A DNA stretch of 12,664 nucleotides from assembly GCA_964195995.1 (NCBI GenBank), contig CAXMQS010000018.1, positions 1-12,664 on the forward strand, read 5' to 3'. The translations under genes and the position numbers were made by a program. Numbering within the stretch: position 1 is the stretch's first letter; every line of letters begins with the position of its first letter. The notes beneath the pieces are model-generated. The model was not told the origin of the DNA. It saw nothing but the letters and a program-made list of their open reading frames with translations, and searched no databases. This DNA comes from CAXMQS01 sp964195995. Lineage in GTDB: Bacteria; Actinomycetota; Acidimicrobiia; Spongiisociales; JAOTWH01. This document shows, piece after piece, positions 6,670 to 12,405 of this stretch.

Positions 6670-6683
6670 GGGCCGAAGTGCCC
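6670..6683. promoter_or_regulatory. DevR-like box A (one mismatch) between HK1 and cupredoxin 1
   Basis: GGGCCGAAGTGCCC fits the palindromic pattern GGG-N-C-N4-G-N-CCC except for T at the inner G. That pattern is established for DevR/DosR-type NarL regulators of actinobacteria. It lies 37 nt from the HK1 start and shares the CGAAG core with boxes B and C. Confidence 0.45.
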
Positions 6684-6714
6684 TAAGGGAGGTCGTGAAC
6701 GCGCAGTCATGGCA

Positions 6715-6728
6715 GGGTCGAAGGGCCC
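6715..6728. promoter_or_regulatory. DevR-like box B upstream of cupredoxin 1
   Basis: GGGTCGAAGGGCCC is an exact match to GGG-N-C-N4-G-N-CCC. Its centre is 45 nt from that of box A and about 110 nt before the cupredoxin 1 ATG. A paired arrangement of boxes is usual for NarL-family promoters. Binding by RR1 or RR2 is inference. Confidence 0.55.
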
Positions 6729-6830
6729 GACATCGAGGCCCCCCAAGCTGCGGCCGGAAGACGACTTCCAGCCCTCTCGGCGGTTAGCCATCAAGGCTTA
6801 CGTTGATGTTGCTCGAGAAAGGAGCACGCG

Positions 6831-7325
6831 ATGCGCAAGCTGTCGATAATTCTCCTGGTACTGATGGCCCTTGGACTCGCAGCATGCGGGAGCGACGACG
6901 GAGCTCCTGCATCTGATGTCACATTCGATGTAGAGGTGATCGAGATCAAAGGCGCCACAGACGGCATAGACCCACCGTCTGTGGATCCGACCTCCCTGTC
7001 GGACGGCTACGGCTACAAGGCTCCGGGCGAATATGACGCCGACACCCCGAACAAGTGGCAGGTGGCGACGTACTTGTTTAGCCCTGGCGCTCTGTCTGTA
7101 GTCAAGGGGGACGATGTGACGCTCCGGTTCTTCGGTGTCAATGGCGACTCCCACACAATGTGGGTGGAAGCACCAGATGGCACGAAGGTGACCGATGTCG
7201 TGGAACTCAACCGCGGACGCGAGTTGACACTCGACTTCACCGCGACCGAACTCGGCCATTACAAGATCTTCTGTGCGAACCACGCACCGACGATGACAGC
7301 CGACATCCTGTCGATCAGCGGCTAA
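6831..7325 (+). CDS. Cupredoxin lipoprotein 1 (type-1 copper protein)
   Basis: This is a predicted membrane-anchored, extracytoplasmic blue-copper-type protein for electron transfer or copper handling. It has 164 aa. The signal peptide ends in lipobox LAAC with Cys19, and a Ser/Asp/Gly-rich spacer follows. The cupredoxin core (about 75-162) carries candidate copper ligands H108 (GDSHTMWV), C148 and H151 (FCANH) and M155 (PTM). The single Cys with C-x2-H-x3-M indicates a mononuclear type-1 site rather than the two-Cys CuA site. The start is ATG 6831, six nt after AAAGGAG. The gene is monocistronic: two DevR-like boxes lie upstream and a 12-bp stem follows the stop. It is divergent from HK1-RR1. 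The redox partner is not visible. It differs from cupredoxin 2 in ligand spacing and lacks the His-rich segments, so the two are not simple duplicates. Confidence 0.87.
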   Translation: MRKLSIILLVLMALGLAACGSDDGAPASDVTFDVEVIEIKGATDGIDPPSVDPTSLSDGYGYKAPGEYDADTPNKWQVATYLFSPGALSVVKGDDVTLRFFGVNGDSHTMWVEAPDGTKVTDVVELNRGRELTLDFTATELGHYKIFCANHAPTMTADILSISG

Positions 7326-7347
7326 GAGGGTTGTCTCGGAGATTGCT

Positions 7348-7376
7348 GCAGTCAGGAGGTTCAGCCTCCTGACTGC
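7348..7376 (+). terminator. Strong 12-bp stem-loop after cupredoxin 1
   Basis: GCAGTCAGGAGG (7348-7359) is perfectly complementary to CCTCCTGACTGC (7365-7376) around a 5-nt loop, 22 nt after the stop. There is no T-run, as is common for actinobacterial terminators. This makes cupredoxin 1 a single-gene transcript. Confidence 0.75.
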
Positions 7377-7667
7377 CTCCGCGAACATTTCCTGGGAACC
7401 CGGCCACGGCCGAGCTTCTGCCGATTCTTACCAGCCGATCGAAGACAAGATTCGAGAGGTCCTCTACGAAACGATCCTGGAGGCTGGGTAAAGGTGGCTG
7501 TCGCGACCACATCGCTCCCACATCAGAGGCTTCCCAAGGCTCAATGCATCGGCGATGGCACCACACGACCGCCAGTCGGATGCCAAGATGAGGCCGATTG
7601 ACTCTGTCGACGGTGTTCTCCGTCGGCTGCAATGCGTAGATTCGCGGTTTTTCGACTCGAGGGAGCT
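7377..7667. other. Intergenic region upstream of the protease operon
   Basis: No gene is supported in these 291 nt. An inverted repeat CGACGG-N6-CCGTCG (7608-7625) lies about 43 nt before the protease ATG and could be an operator or hairpin. None of the GGG-N-C-N4-G-N-CCC boxes is present. The promoter of the protease-Cache-HK2-RR2 operon should be here, but I see no clear -35/-10 pair. Confidence 0.35.
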
Positions 7668-8363
7668 ATGAACAAGGTTCTCTATACGGCGGCTCTGCTG
7701 CTGCTCCCTGTTGTGTGGCTCATCCTCGCGCTACCGGTCGGATCGGCGCTCGAGCCGAGGTCCCTGACGGCGAGACCGATTGCGTCCCCCCTCGAGTGCG
7801 GTGTGCACCTCGATGAGTCGGCCAATGACAGCGTGGCGTTGGCGCGCTCGGTGCGGGTCGCTCTGGCGTTCGACGAGGAGTGGGAGCAGGTACTTGGGGA
7901 ATCTGCCTCCGTCGCAGCCCGCGGCATCCTTGTAGACGCCGCGGGCTTCTTTAGAGGACTCCACATTCACCTCCTGCCGATCCGAGTGTCCTCATGGGAG
8001 TCACCCGACGAGCTGACCTCGATTGCAGAGGTGGTCGGTGCTGCCCAGGATGCCATCCCGCTCGATGGCGCCGACGTCGTGGTCGTGTTCTCGGCCCAGC
8101 GGGTGGATGATGAGGACGATGGCGATGCCGAGGTCGGTGGCCGTTATGCGGGGGTTGTGCACCACCCGGGACACCCCGAGCGCGACCTCCAAGTTGTCGC
8201 CCACGAGATCAGCCATCTCTTCGGAGCCCACCACGGATGTGACGTGCCGGGGTTCCCGGGGCTGATGGCGAGTGCCGGGTTTGATGACCCGAGCGTTATA
8301 TGCCCGTGCACCCGGCGCATACTCGAGGCGAACGCGCATCGCTTTCACTTAGGTTCGCAATGA
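7668..8363 (+). CDS. Secreted metzincin-type zinc metalloprotease
   Basis: This is a predicted exported zinc endopeptidase. It has 231 aa from ATG 7668, preceded by GAGGGAG. A start 12 codons upstream (7632) is open but would bury the signal peptide. Residues 1-28 form a signal peptide or anchor (TAALLLLPVVWLILALPVG). The zinc motif HExxHxxGxxH is complete in HEISHLFGAHHG, with H179, E180, H183, G186 and H189. Nine residues later GLMAS supplies the metzincin Met-turn (M200). Cysteines at 44, 191, 212 and 214 could form disulfides. The region before the motif is acidic (QRVDDEDDGDAE, 144-155). No specific metzincin subfamily is recognised; reprolysin-like is the nearest by motif. Its TGA overlaps the start of the Cache protein as ATGA, tying it to the signalling operon. 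The target is unknown. Confidence 0.85.
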   Translation: MNKVLYTAALLLLPVVWLILALPVGSALEPRSLTARPIASPLECGVHLDESANDSVALARSVRVALAFDEEWEQVLGESASVAARGILVDAAGFFRGLHIHLLPIRVSSWESPDELTSIAEVVGAAQDAIPLDGADVVVVFSAQRVDDEDDGDAEVGGRYAGVVHHPGHPERDLQVVAHEISHLFGAHHGCDVPGFPGLMASAGFDDPSVICPCTRRILEANAHRFHLGSQ

Positions 8364-9340
8364 GAAAGTCAGGCCGGGACACGCCCCTGCGGAGCCTTGG
8401 CGGTCGCCTTGGCACGCCGCGTCTTCGGGTAGCCGGAATACTGCTCGCGGCGGTACTCGTGGCGGCCATTCCTTCCGTGTGGTGGGCCGGTCAGCTGGTC
8501 GACGATGCCACGGCAGAGATAGAAGGCGGCAGGCTGCGGCTTGCCCAGCTGGCCGCATCTCAAGCCGATCGCCTCGTCACCGAAGCCTTCTTTGAGATCG
8601 AGCTCATGGCGTCAGCGCTGGAGCCGGACAGCAACGAGGCACCCGACGACGTGTCGTTCCACATCATCCATGGGCATTCCTCAAGCTTCAGCGCTGGTGT
8701 GATGGTGCTGGACGAGGACGTCCAGCCGACCTTCTTCGATGTTCCCTCTGAGTTGACCGGGCCCGAGGTGACCGACGTTCTCGCTGCAGCAGCACAAGCT
8801 GACGATCGAACCGTCTCCCGCCCATGGCTGGACGCCGCATCGGGGCGTGTCCTTACCGCCCTCGGCGTCCCGGTATATGACGATTTGGGCGACCGGGCGG
8901 CGACTCTGATCGGCCTGTTCGATCTAACCGATCCCTTGGTGGCGGACCTCATCCAACCAGCGGCGAGACTCGGAACCACAGGCCACGCCGATCTGGTCGA
9001 TGAGCGAGGACTCGTCCTTGCCTCCACTGATCCCGGCCATGTGATGTCTCCGGGTGATCATCCAGCGTTCTATGAGGCCGTTGCCGAAACCCGGATGCCC
9101 ACCGTTGCTCGCGTACCGCACAACCCTGAGCCAGGCAGCCTTGACCGGTCGGAACGCCACATTATGGCCTACGCCCCTCTGCAGATGGCCCCGTGGGGAG
9201 TCGCCATGGGGACGAACATTGAGGAGACGTTTGCCACGGTCAACAGCATGCGGCACCGCCTGTATGTCCTCGGCCTCGCATCGATAGCGACGCTTCTCGC
9301 GGGCGGCGGGCTCGCGTTGCTGTACGTTCCCAAGGAGTGA
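8360..9340 (+). CDS. Cache-domain membrane protein without output domain
   Basis: This is a predicted extracytoplasmic ligand-sensing protein. It has 326 aa from ATG 8360, which overlaps the protease stop as ATGA. Membrane helix 1 is at about 23-43. A large outside region (about 46-298) resembles a double Cache domain: helix with QLAASQADRLVTEAFFEIE, then GVMVLDED, a second module GHADLVDERGLVLASTDPGH (208-227), and YAPLQMAPWGVAMGTN (271-286). Helix 2 is at about 300-322, and the protein ends four residues later with VPKE. In chemoreceptors and kinases this layout continues into HAMP plus a signalling domain; here there is none. The frame has a clean TGA and the next gene starts 47 nt later, so this looks like a real architecture rather than a break. 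It probably supplies input to HK2 or guards the protease; this is inference. Confidence 0.82.
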   Translation: MRKSGRDTPLRSLGGRLGTPRLRVAGILLAAVLVAAIPSVWWAGQLVDDATAEIEGGRLRLAQLAASQADRLVTEAFFEIELMASALEPDSNEAPDDVSFHIIHGHSSSFSAGVMVLDEDVQPTFFDVPSELTGPEVTDVLAAAAQADDRTVSRPWLDAASGRVLTALGVPVYDDLGDRAATLIGLFDLTDPLVADLIQPAARLGTTGHADLVDERGLVLASTDPGHVMSPGDHPAFYEAVAETRMPTVARVPHNPEPGSLDRSERHIMAYAPLQMAPWGVAMGTNIEETFATVNSMRHRLYVLGLASIATLLAGGGLALLYVPKE

Positions 9341-9387
9341 ATCTCGGCCGGCGCGGGCTTAAAGGGCGATGATGCTTTACTGATCTC

Positions 9388-10725
9388 ATGGACGTAGCCC
9401 GCGAGCCTGCGCTCCGGCGCTTGCGCCGGGCAACACTCACGGAGTGGCGCGAGCTGGGATGGATCGGACGCCTGGCTCTGTTCGGCATTCTGCTGTCGCT
9501 GGGCGTAGCCATTGCACTCGGCTTTTCTATCCCTGCCTCTGCAGAGCGCCACCTTCTTGACGCCCAGGCGGAGAACATCGCAACCATCGCCTCAGAGTTC
9601 GTCGAAGACATTCCGCCTGCAACACTTTCGGATACAGGGGTCCTGGACAGCTTCGACCAAGAGTTGCGGCTCCGTCTCCTGGGAGGCGACACGGCTCGGG
9701 TGAAGGTGTGGTCTCCGGATGGCACCATCATCTACTCCGATGCGGGTGAGCTCGTTGGCCAAAGGTTCCAGCTGACCGAACCCGCCGCCGCAGCGTTGGC
9801 TGGCGAATCCACCTACAAGGTGTCCGATCTCAGCGATCCAGCACATGAAATCGATCGCGACCTCGGCGAGCTCATTGAGTTCTACCTGCCCATCACGACT
9901 GCTGGCGGAGCGGTTATCGGTGCCCTCGAGGTTGAGCAACGGTCGGATTCCCTGCGTTCGACCCTGGGTCACATCAGCCGCAATGTGTGGATCAGCATCA
10001 CAGTGGGCCTTGGGCTTTTGACCGTGTTCATGGTGAGCTTGGCGTTGGCCGGAGCGCGAGGCATCAATAGGCGGCGCCGTCGAGCCGAGGAGCTGCTGGG
10101 TGATGTGATCGCAGCGCAGGAGTCCGAACGCAAGCGCATTGTCGGCTCCCTGCATGGCGACATCGGCCAACCTCTCTACCGCCTCCTCTATGGCCTCGAA
10201 GGGTCCCGGGGCAAGGTGAGCGAGCCAGCAGTCGCCGAGGAGCTTGTGCGCCTCGAAGGCCTCGTGAGGGAAATCGACGGCACCCTGCGGGCCGAACTGC
10301 GCCTCTTGCACCACAGCGAGGTCGAGGACGTTGGTCTCGAGCCTGCGCTCCAAGAGTTGGCTGCGACGACCCGCACGGAGACTGGCCTCGATGTCGATGT
10401 CGAGGTCGAGGTCGAGGTCGAGCTCAACGGTGGACTCACATCGACCCAGAGTGCTGCTCTCTTCTGGGCCGCCGAAGAGGGCCTCATCAATGCTCGCAAA
10501 CACGCTGCCGCTTCGAAGGTCACCCTCCGGTTGCGACAAGAGACCATCGGGACCGTGCTCGAGGTCGCCGACGACGGCTCGGGAGTTGTAGGACGTGAGG
10601 GAATCGGCCTCACCACCACCAGAGAGCGTCTCGACGCAATCGGCGGCGGTCTCAATATCACCTCGCGTCGCGGCGGCGGAACGATTCTCCGGGCGTGGGT
10701 GCCAATAGGAGATGACGCGCCGTGA
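9388..10725 (+). CDS. Membrane sensor histidine kinase, HisKA_3 type (HK2)
   Basis: This is the inner-membrane kinase partner of RR2. It has 445 aa. Helix 1 is about 27-49. An extracytoplasmic Cache/PAS-like domain (about 52-196) contains RVKVWSPDGTIIYSDAGE and FYLPITTAGGAVIGALEVEQ. Helix 2 is about 201-222. The HisKA_3 segment has His256 in SLHGDIGQPLYRLLYGLE. The HATPase has N-box EEGLINARKHA (363-373), G1 VADDGSG (393-399) and G2 GIGLTTTRERL (405-415). Two oddities stand out. H+1 is Gly257 where HK1 and the family have Asp/Glu. A Val-Asp/Glu run (about 335-346) is coded by a hexanucleotide repeat. The start has no obvious Shine-Dalgarno; it follows the Cache gene by 47 nt. The stop overlaps RR2 as GTGA. 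It is a paralogue of HK1. Confidence 0.92.
   Translation: MDVAREPALRRLRRATLTEWRELGWIGRLALFGILLSLGVAIALGFSIPASAERHLLDAQAENIATIASEFVEDIPPATLSDTGVLDSFDQELRLRLLGGDTARVKVWSPDGTIIYSDAGELVGQRFQLTEPAAAALAGESTYKVSDLSDPAHEIDRDLGELIEFYLPITTAGGAVIGALEVEQRSDSLRSTLGHISRNVWISITVGLGLLTVFMVSLALAGARGINRRRRRAEELLGDVIAAQESERKRIVGSLHGDIGQPLYRLLYGLEGSRGKVSEPAVAEELVRLEGLVREIDGTLRAELRLLHHSEVEDVGLEPALQELAATTRTETGLDVDVEVEVEVELNGGLTSTQSAALFWAAEEGLINARKHAAASKVTLRLRQETIGTVLEVADDGSGVVGREGIGLTTTRERLDAIGGGLNITSRRGGGTILRAWVPIGDDAP
10390..10425 (+). repeat. Hexanucleotide tandem repeat inside HK2
   Basis: Six consecutive hexamers: GATGTC twice, GAGGTC three times, then GAGCTC. They code for alternating Asp/Glu and Val between the dimerisation and ATPase domains. 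Each step changes length by two residues without breaking the frame, so the linker could vary between strains. HK1 has only a short VIDVDTDMD at the equivalent place. Confidence 0.8.
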
Positions 10726-11348
10726 TCCGGATCATCATCGCAGACGACCACCGAGTGGTGCGCGAAGGGCTGCGCTGGATGCTCGATGGTGAGTCCGAGA
10801 TCGAAGTCGTTGGCGAGGCGTCCGATGGCGACGAGCTCCTCGAACTCGTGGCTTCTGTCCCCGCGGACGTGGTGCTTCTGGATGTGAGCATGCCTGGAAT
10901 GGGCGGGCTGGATGCGCTGGAGCAGCTGTCGTCTTCAGCTCCGCAGGTGCGGGTTGTGATGCTGTCGATGCACGACAAGCCGGTGTACGTGAGGCGAGCC
11001 GTAGAGCTCGGCGCGGCTGGGTACCTCTTGAAGAGCGCAGGCCGCGATGAGCTCATGCGGGCCCTTGTGGCCGTCGCCGCAGGCAACGCCTATATCCAAG
11101 GGGAGGTAACTGGGCCACTGCTTGAGGCCGTGGCGTCGACCGAGCCTGACGAGGGCAAGCTGTCGCCTCGAGAGCTAGAGGTGCTGGCACTGGTGGCCGC
11201 TGGCAAAGAGAACAAGCAGGTGGCCCGAGAGCTCGAGTTGTCCGAAGCCACCGTCAAGTCGTACCTGAAGTCCGCCTATGAGCGACTCGGGGTAAGCGGC
11301 AGGGCAGAGGCGGTCGCTGTTGCCCTACGACGTGGCCTGATCGACTAG
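10722..11348 (+). CDS. NarL/LuxR-type response regulator (RR2)
   Basis: This is a cytoplasmic transcription regulator, presumably phosphorylated by HK2. It has 208 aa, the same length as RR1. The receiver has D8/D9, phosphoacceptor D54 in VVLLDVSMPGMGG, switch S82 (MLSMHDK) and K104 (YLLKSAG). The helix-turn-helix is canonical: LSPRELEVLALVAAGKENK, then ARELELSEATVKSYLKS and YERLGVSGRAEAV. The GTG start overlaps the HK2 stop as GTGA; an alternative ATG is not available nearby. The TAG stop touches DevR-like box C, which sits at the head of the cupredoxin 2 upstream region. Given its regular HTH, RR2 is the better candidate than RR1 for the GGG-N-C-N4-G-N-CCC boxes; this is inference. Confidence 0.94.
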   Translation: MIRIIIADDHRVVREGLRWMLDGESEIEVVGEASDGDELLELVASVPADVVLLDVSMPGMGGLDALEQLSSSAPQVRVVMLSMHDKPVYVRRAVELGAAGYLLKSAGRDELMRALVAVAAGNAYIQGEVTGPLLEAVASTEPDEGKLSPRELEVLALVAAGKENKQVARELELSEATVKSYLKSAYERLGVSGRAEAVAVALRRGLID

Positions 11349-11361
11349 GGCCGAAGGACCC
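11348..11361. promoter_or_regulatory. DevR-like box C between RR2 and cupredoxin 2
   Basis: GGGCCGAAGGACCC matches GGG-N-C-N4-G-N-CCC exactly and shares the CGAAG core with boxes A and B. It begins at the last base of the RR2 stop codon and lies 183 nt before the cupredoxin 2 ATG. Confidence 0.55.
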
Positions 11362-11368
11362 CTTACCC

Positions 11369-11386
11369 CCCCCATCCGTATGGGGG
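11369..11386. promoter_or_regulatory. C/G-tract inverted repeat upstream of cupredoxin 2
   Basis: CCCCCAT (11369-11375) and ATGGGGG (11380-11386) are perfectly complementary around CCGT. The left arm is part of an eight-C run. It could terminate RR2 transcription (no T-run) or be an operator. C-tract/G-tract dyads near copper genes recall CsoR-type operators, but the spacing here is unlike the ones I know and no csoR gene is present. Confidence 0.4.
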
Positions 11387-11439
11387 AGGCCTGCTGGCTG
11401 CATGGGCGGATGGCACAGATTCTTGCGTTGCCGTACTTT

Positions 11440-11455
11440 TGTGAAATGAATCACA
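11440..11455. promoter_or_regulatory. CRP/GlxR-type binding site upstream of cupredoxin 2
   Basis: TGTGAAATGAATCACA is an exact TGTGA-N6-TCACA palindrome, extended by T and A on either side. This is the consensus for CRP-family proteins including actinobacterial Crp/GlxR. It lies about 90 nt before the ATG. A weak promoter (TTGCGT at about 11424, ATGAAT 17 nt later) would overlap it, which would suggest repression, but that promoter is uncertain. Confidence 0.6.
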
Positions 11456-11485
11456 AGGCGGCTTTCTCCCGCAGAATCACTGTCC

Positions 11486-11517
11486 GAAGTGCTGGCTGTG
11501 ATGAGCGACCGCACTTC
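11486..11517 (+). other. Leader inverted repeat before cupredoxin 2
   Basis: GAAGTGC (11486-11492) pairs with GCACTTC (11511-11517) across 18 nt. It ends about 17 nt before the Shine-Dalgarno GAAGGAG, so it would lie in the 5' leader. No known riboswitch is recognised. Confidence 0.35.
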
Positions 11518-11543
11518 TCTTCTGGTTCCCTGAAGGAGACACG

Positions 11544-12125
11544 ATGAAACGACTTCTCCCCATCTTGTTCGGCTTGATGTTGGTGACGGCGGCGTGCGCC
11601 GAGGCCACGCCCCAGGCTGTCGACGCTCCACTCACAACCGAACCTTCCGCGACGACCTGGCCTCCCGAGGCCGCCCACAACGATGAGGCCGCCCACGACG
11701 ATGAGGCCGCCCACGACGATGAGGCCGCCCACGACGATGATGAGGCCGCCCACGACGAGGCAATGGGTGAGTTCGATCGCGCGATCGAGATCGTCATGAC
11801 CGACTTCGCTTTTGAGCCGTCCTCGTTCGAAGTCAGCGCTGGCGAGACAGTGCACTTTGTGGTGGCAAACCAGGGCATCATCGAGCATGAGTTCCGGATC
11901 ACCACCATGCACGCCGTTGATGAGCACATCGCTTCTGGCCACGCCGATCACCAGGAAGGCGCCGAGGCGGGTCACCACGAGGAGACCATGTTGATGGTCG
12001 CCCCCGGCACCACCGGAATGCTGCAGGTCACTTTCAATGCCGACTTTGAGGCCGACATCGTCGCCTGCCTCATCCCCGGCCACTTCGAAGCGGGCATGCT
12101 GGCGCCGCTTACCGTGTCGAGCTGA
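11544..12125 (+). CDS. Cupredoxin lipoprotein 2 with His/Asp-rich repeats
   Basis: This is a predicted surface-anchored copper protein. It has 193 aa; ATG 11544 follows GAAGGAG. A lipoprotein signal with TAAC places Cys18 at the mature end. Residues 42-72 are five EAAHDD-type repeats carrying H45, H51, H57, H63 and H70. The cupredoxin core (about 80-192) has type-1 ligands H115 (IEHEF), C175 and H180 (CLIPGH) and M185 (EAGM), a C-x4-H-x4-M arrangement. A long loop (120-149) after the first ligand adds H123, H128, H133, H136, H144 and H145. The two His-rich segments suggest extra metal binding or buffering beside the redox site. Upstream lie box C, the C/G dyad and a CRP-type site, so it has its own promoter. 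Copper is inferred from the ligands; the partner is unknown. Confidence 0.88.
   Translation: MKRLLPILFGLMLVTAACAEATPQAVDAPLTTEPSATTWPPEAAHNDEAAHDDEAAHDDEAAHDDDEAAHDEAMGEFDRAIEIVMTDFAFEPSSFEVSAGETVHFVVANQGIIEHEFRITTMHAVDEHIASGHADHQEGAEAGHHEETMLMVAPGTTGMLQVTFNADFEADIVACLIPGHFEAGMLAPLTVSS
11667..11759 (+). repeat. 18-bp tandem repeat coding EAAHDD units
   Basis: Five units of 18 bp (GAGGCCGCCCACGACGAT) with near-perfect nucleotide identity. Unit 1 has AAC for GAC, one extra GAT lies between units 4 and 5, and the last codon is GAG. Synonymous sites are identical too, which points to recent expansion and possible length variation. Confidence 0.93.
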
Positions 12126-12405
12126 CCTCGGTTGCCTCCGTGCTTGCGGGAGCGCGGCTCGTCGCATCGGCAATCCCCGTCGTTTCCCCAGGGAATCGTG
12201 GCCAGCCTGAGCCAGGAACGACTGCAATCCAAACTGCAACCCAACACCGTGTAACTGGACGACACGGAGCGGCACGGAACGTCACGAACATCGCAGGTTG
12301 GCCCTGCAGGACCGTACGAAACGGCACCAGGTGACACCAGCCGTCATGGCACCAGTCTGACTCATAACCCGATGATCTCGTTTGGTCTCAACCCAACGAG
12401 CACAA
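12126..12405. other. Non-coding region rich in short direct repeats
   Basis: No gene is supported. A 12-bp tandem duplication ACTGCAA(T/C)CCAA lies at 12221-12244. CACGGA/CACGAA occurs three times at 10-nt spacing (12263, 12273, 12283). CACCAG occurs three times (12325, 12335, 12350). A small dyad TTCCC-CA-GGGAA lies at 12185-12196. No clear terminator for cupredoxin 2 is seen; a weak CTCCG/CGGGAG pair near 12137-12153 is the nearest candidate. Confidence 0.4.

Noticed and set aside
6831..7325. CuA-type (cytochrome oxidase subunit II or nitrous oxide reductase) domain in cupredoxin 1
   Set aside because: CuA needs two cysteines in C-x3-C; this protein has a single ligand Cys in C-x2-H-x3-M.
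6798..7388. 196-codon minus-strand open frame opposite cupredoxin 1
   Set aside because: Antisense to a gene with a good ribosome binding site, lipobox and copper ligands; no family content.
9592..10539. 315-codon minus-strand open frame opposite HK2
   Set aside because: HK2 is clearly real; the antisense translation has no recognisable domain and its acidic run mirrors the hexamer repeat.
11451..12275. 274-codon minus-strand open frame with VVGGLI repeats opposite cupredoxin 2
   Set aside because: The repeats are the antisense reading of the EAAHDD units; the plus-strand protein has a lipobox and complete copper ligands.
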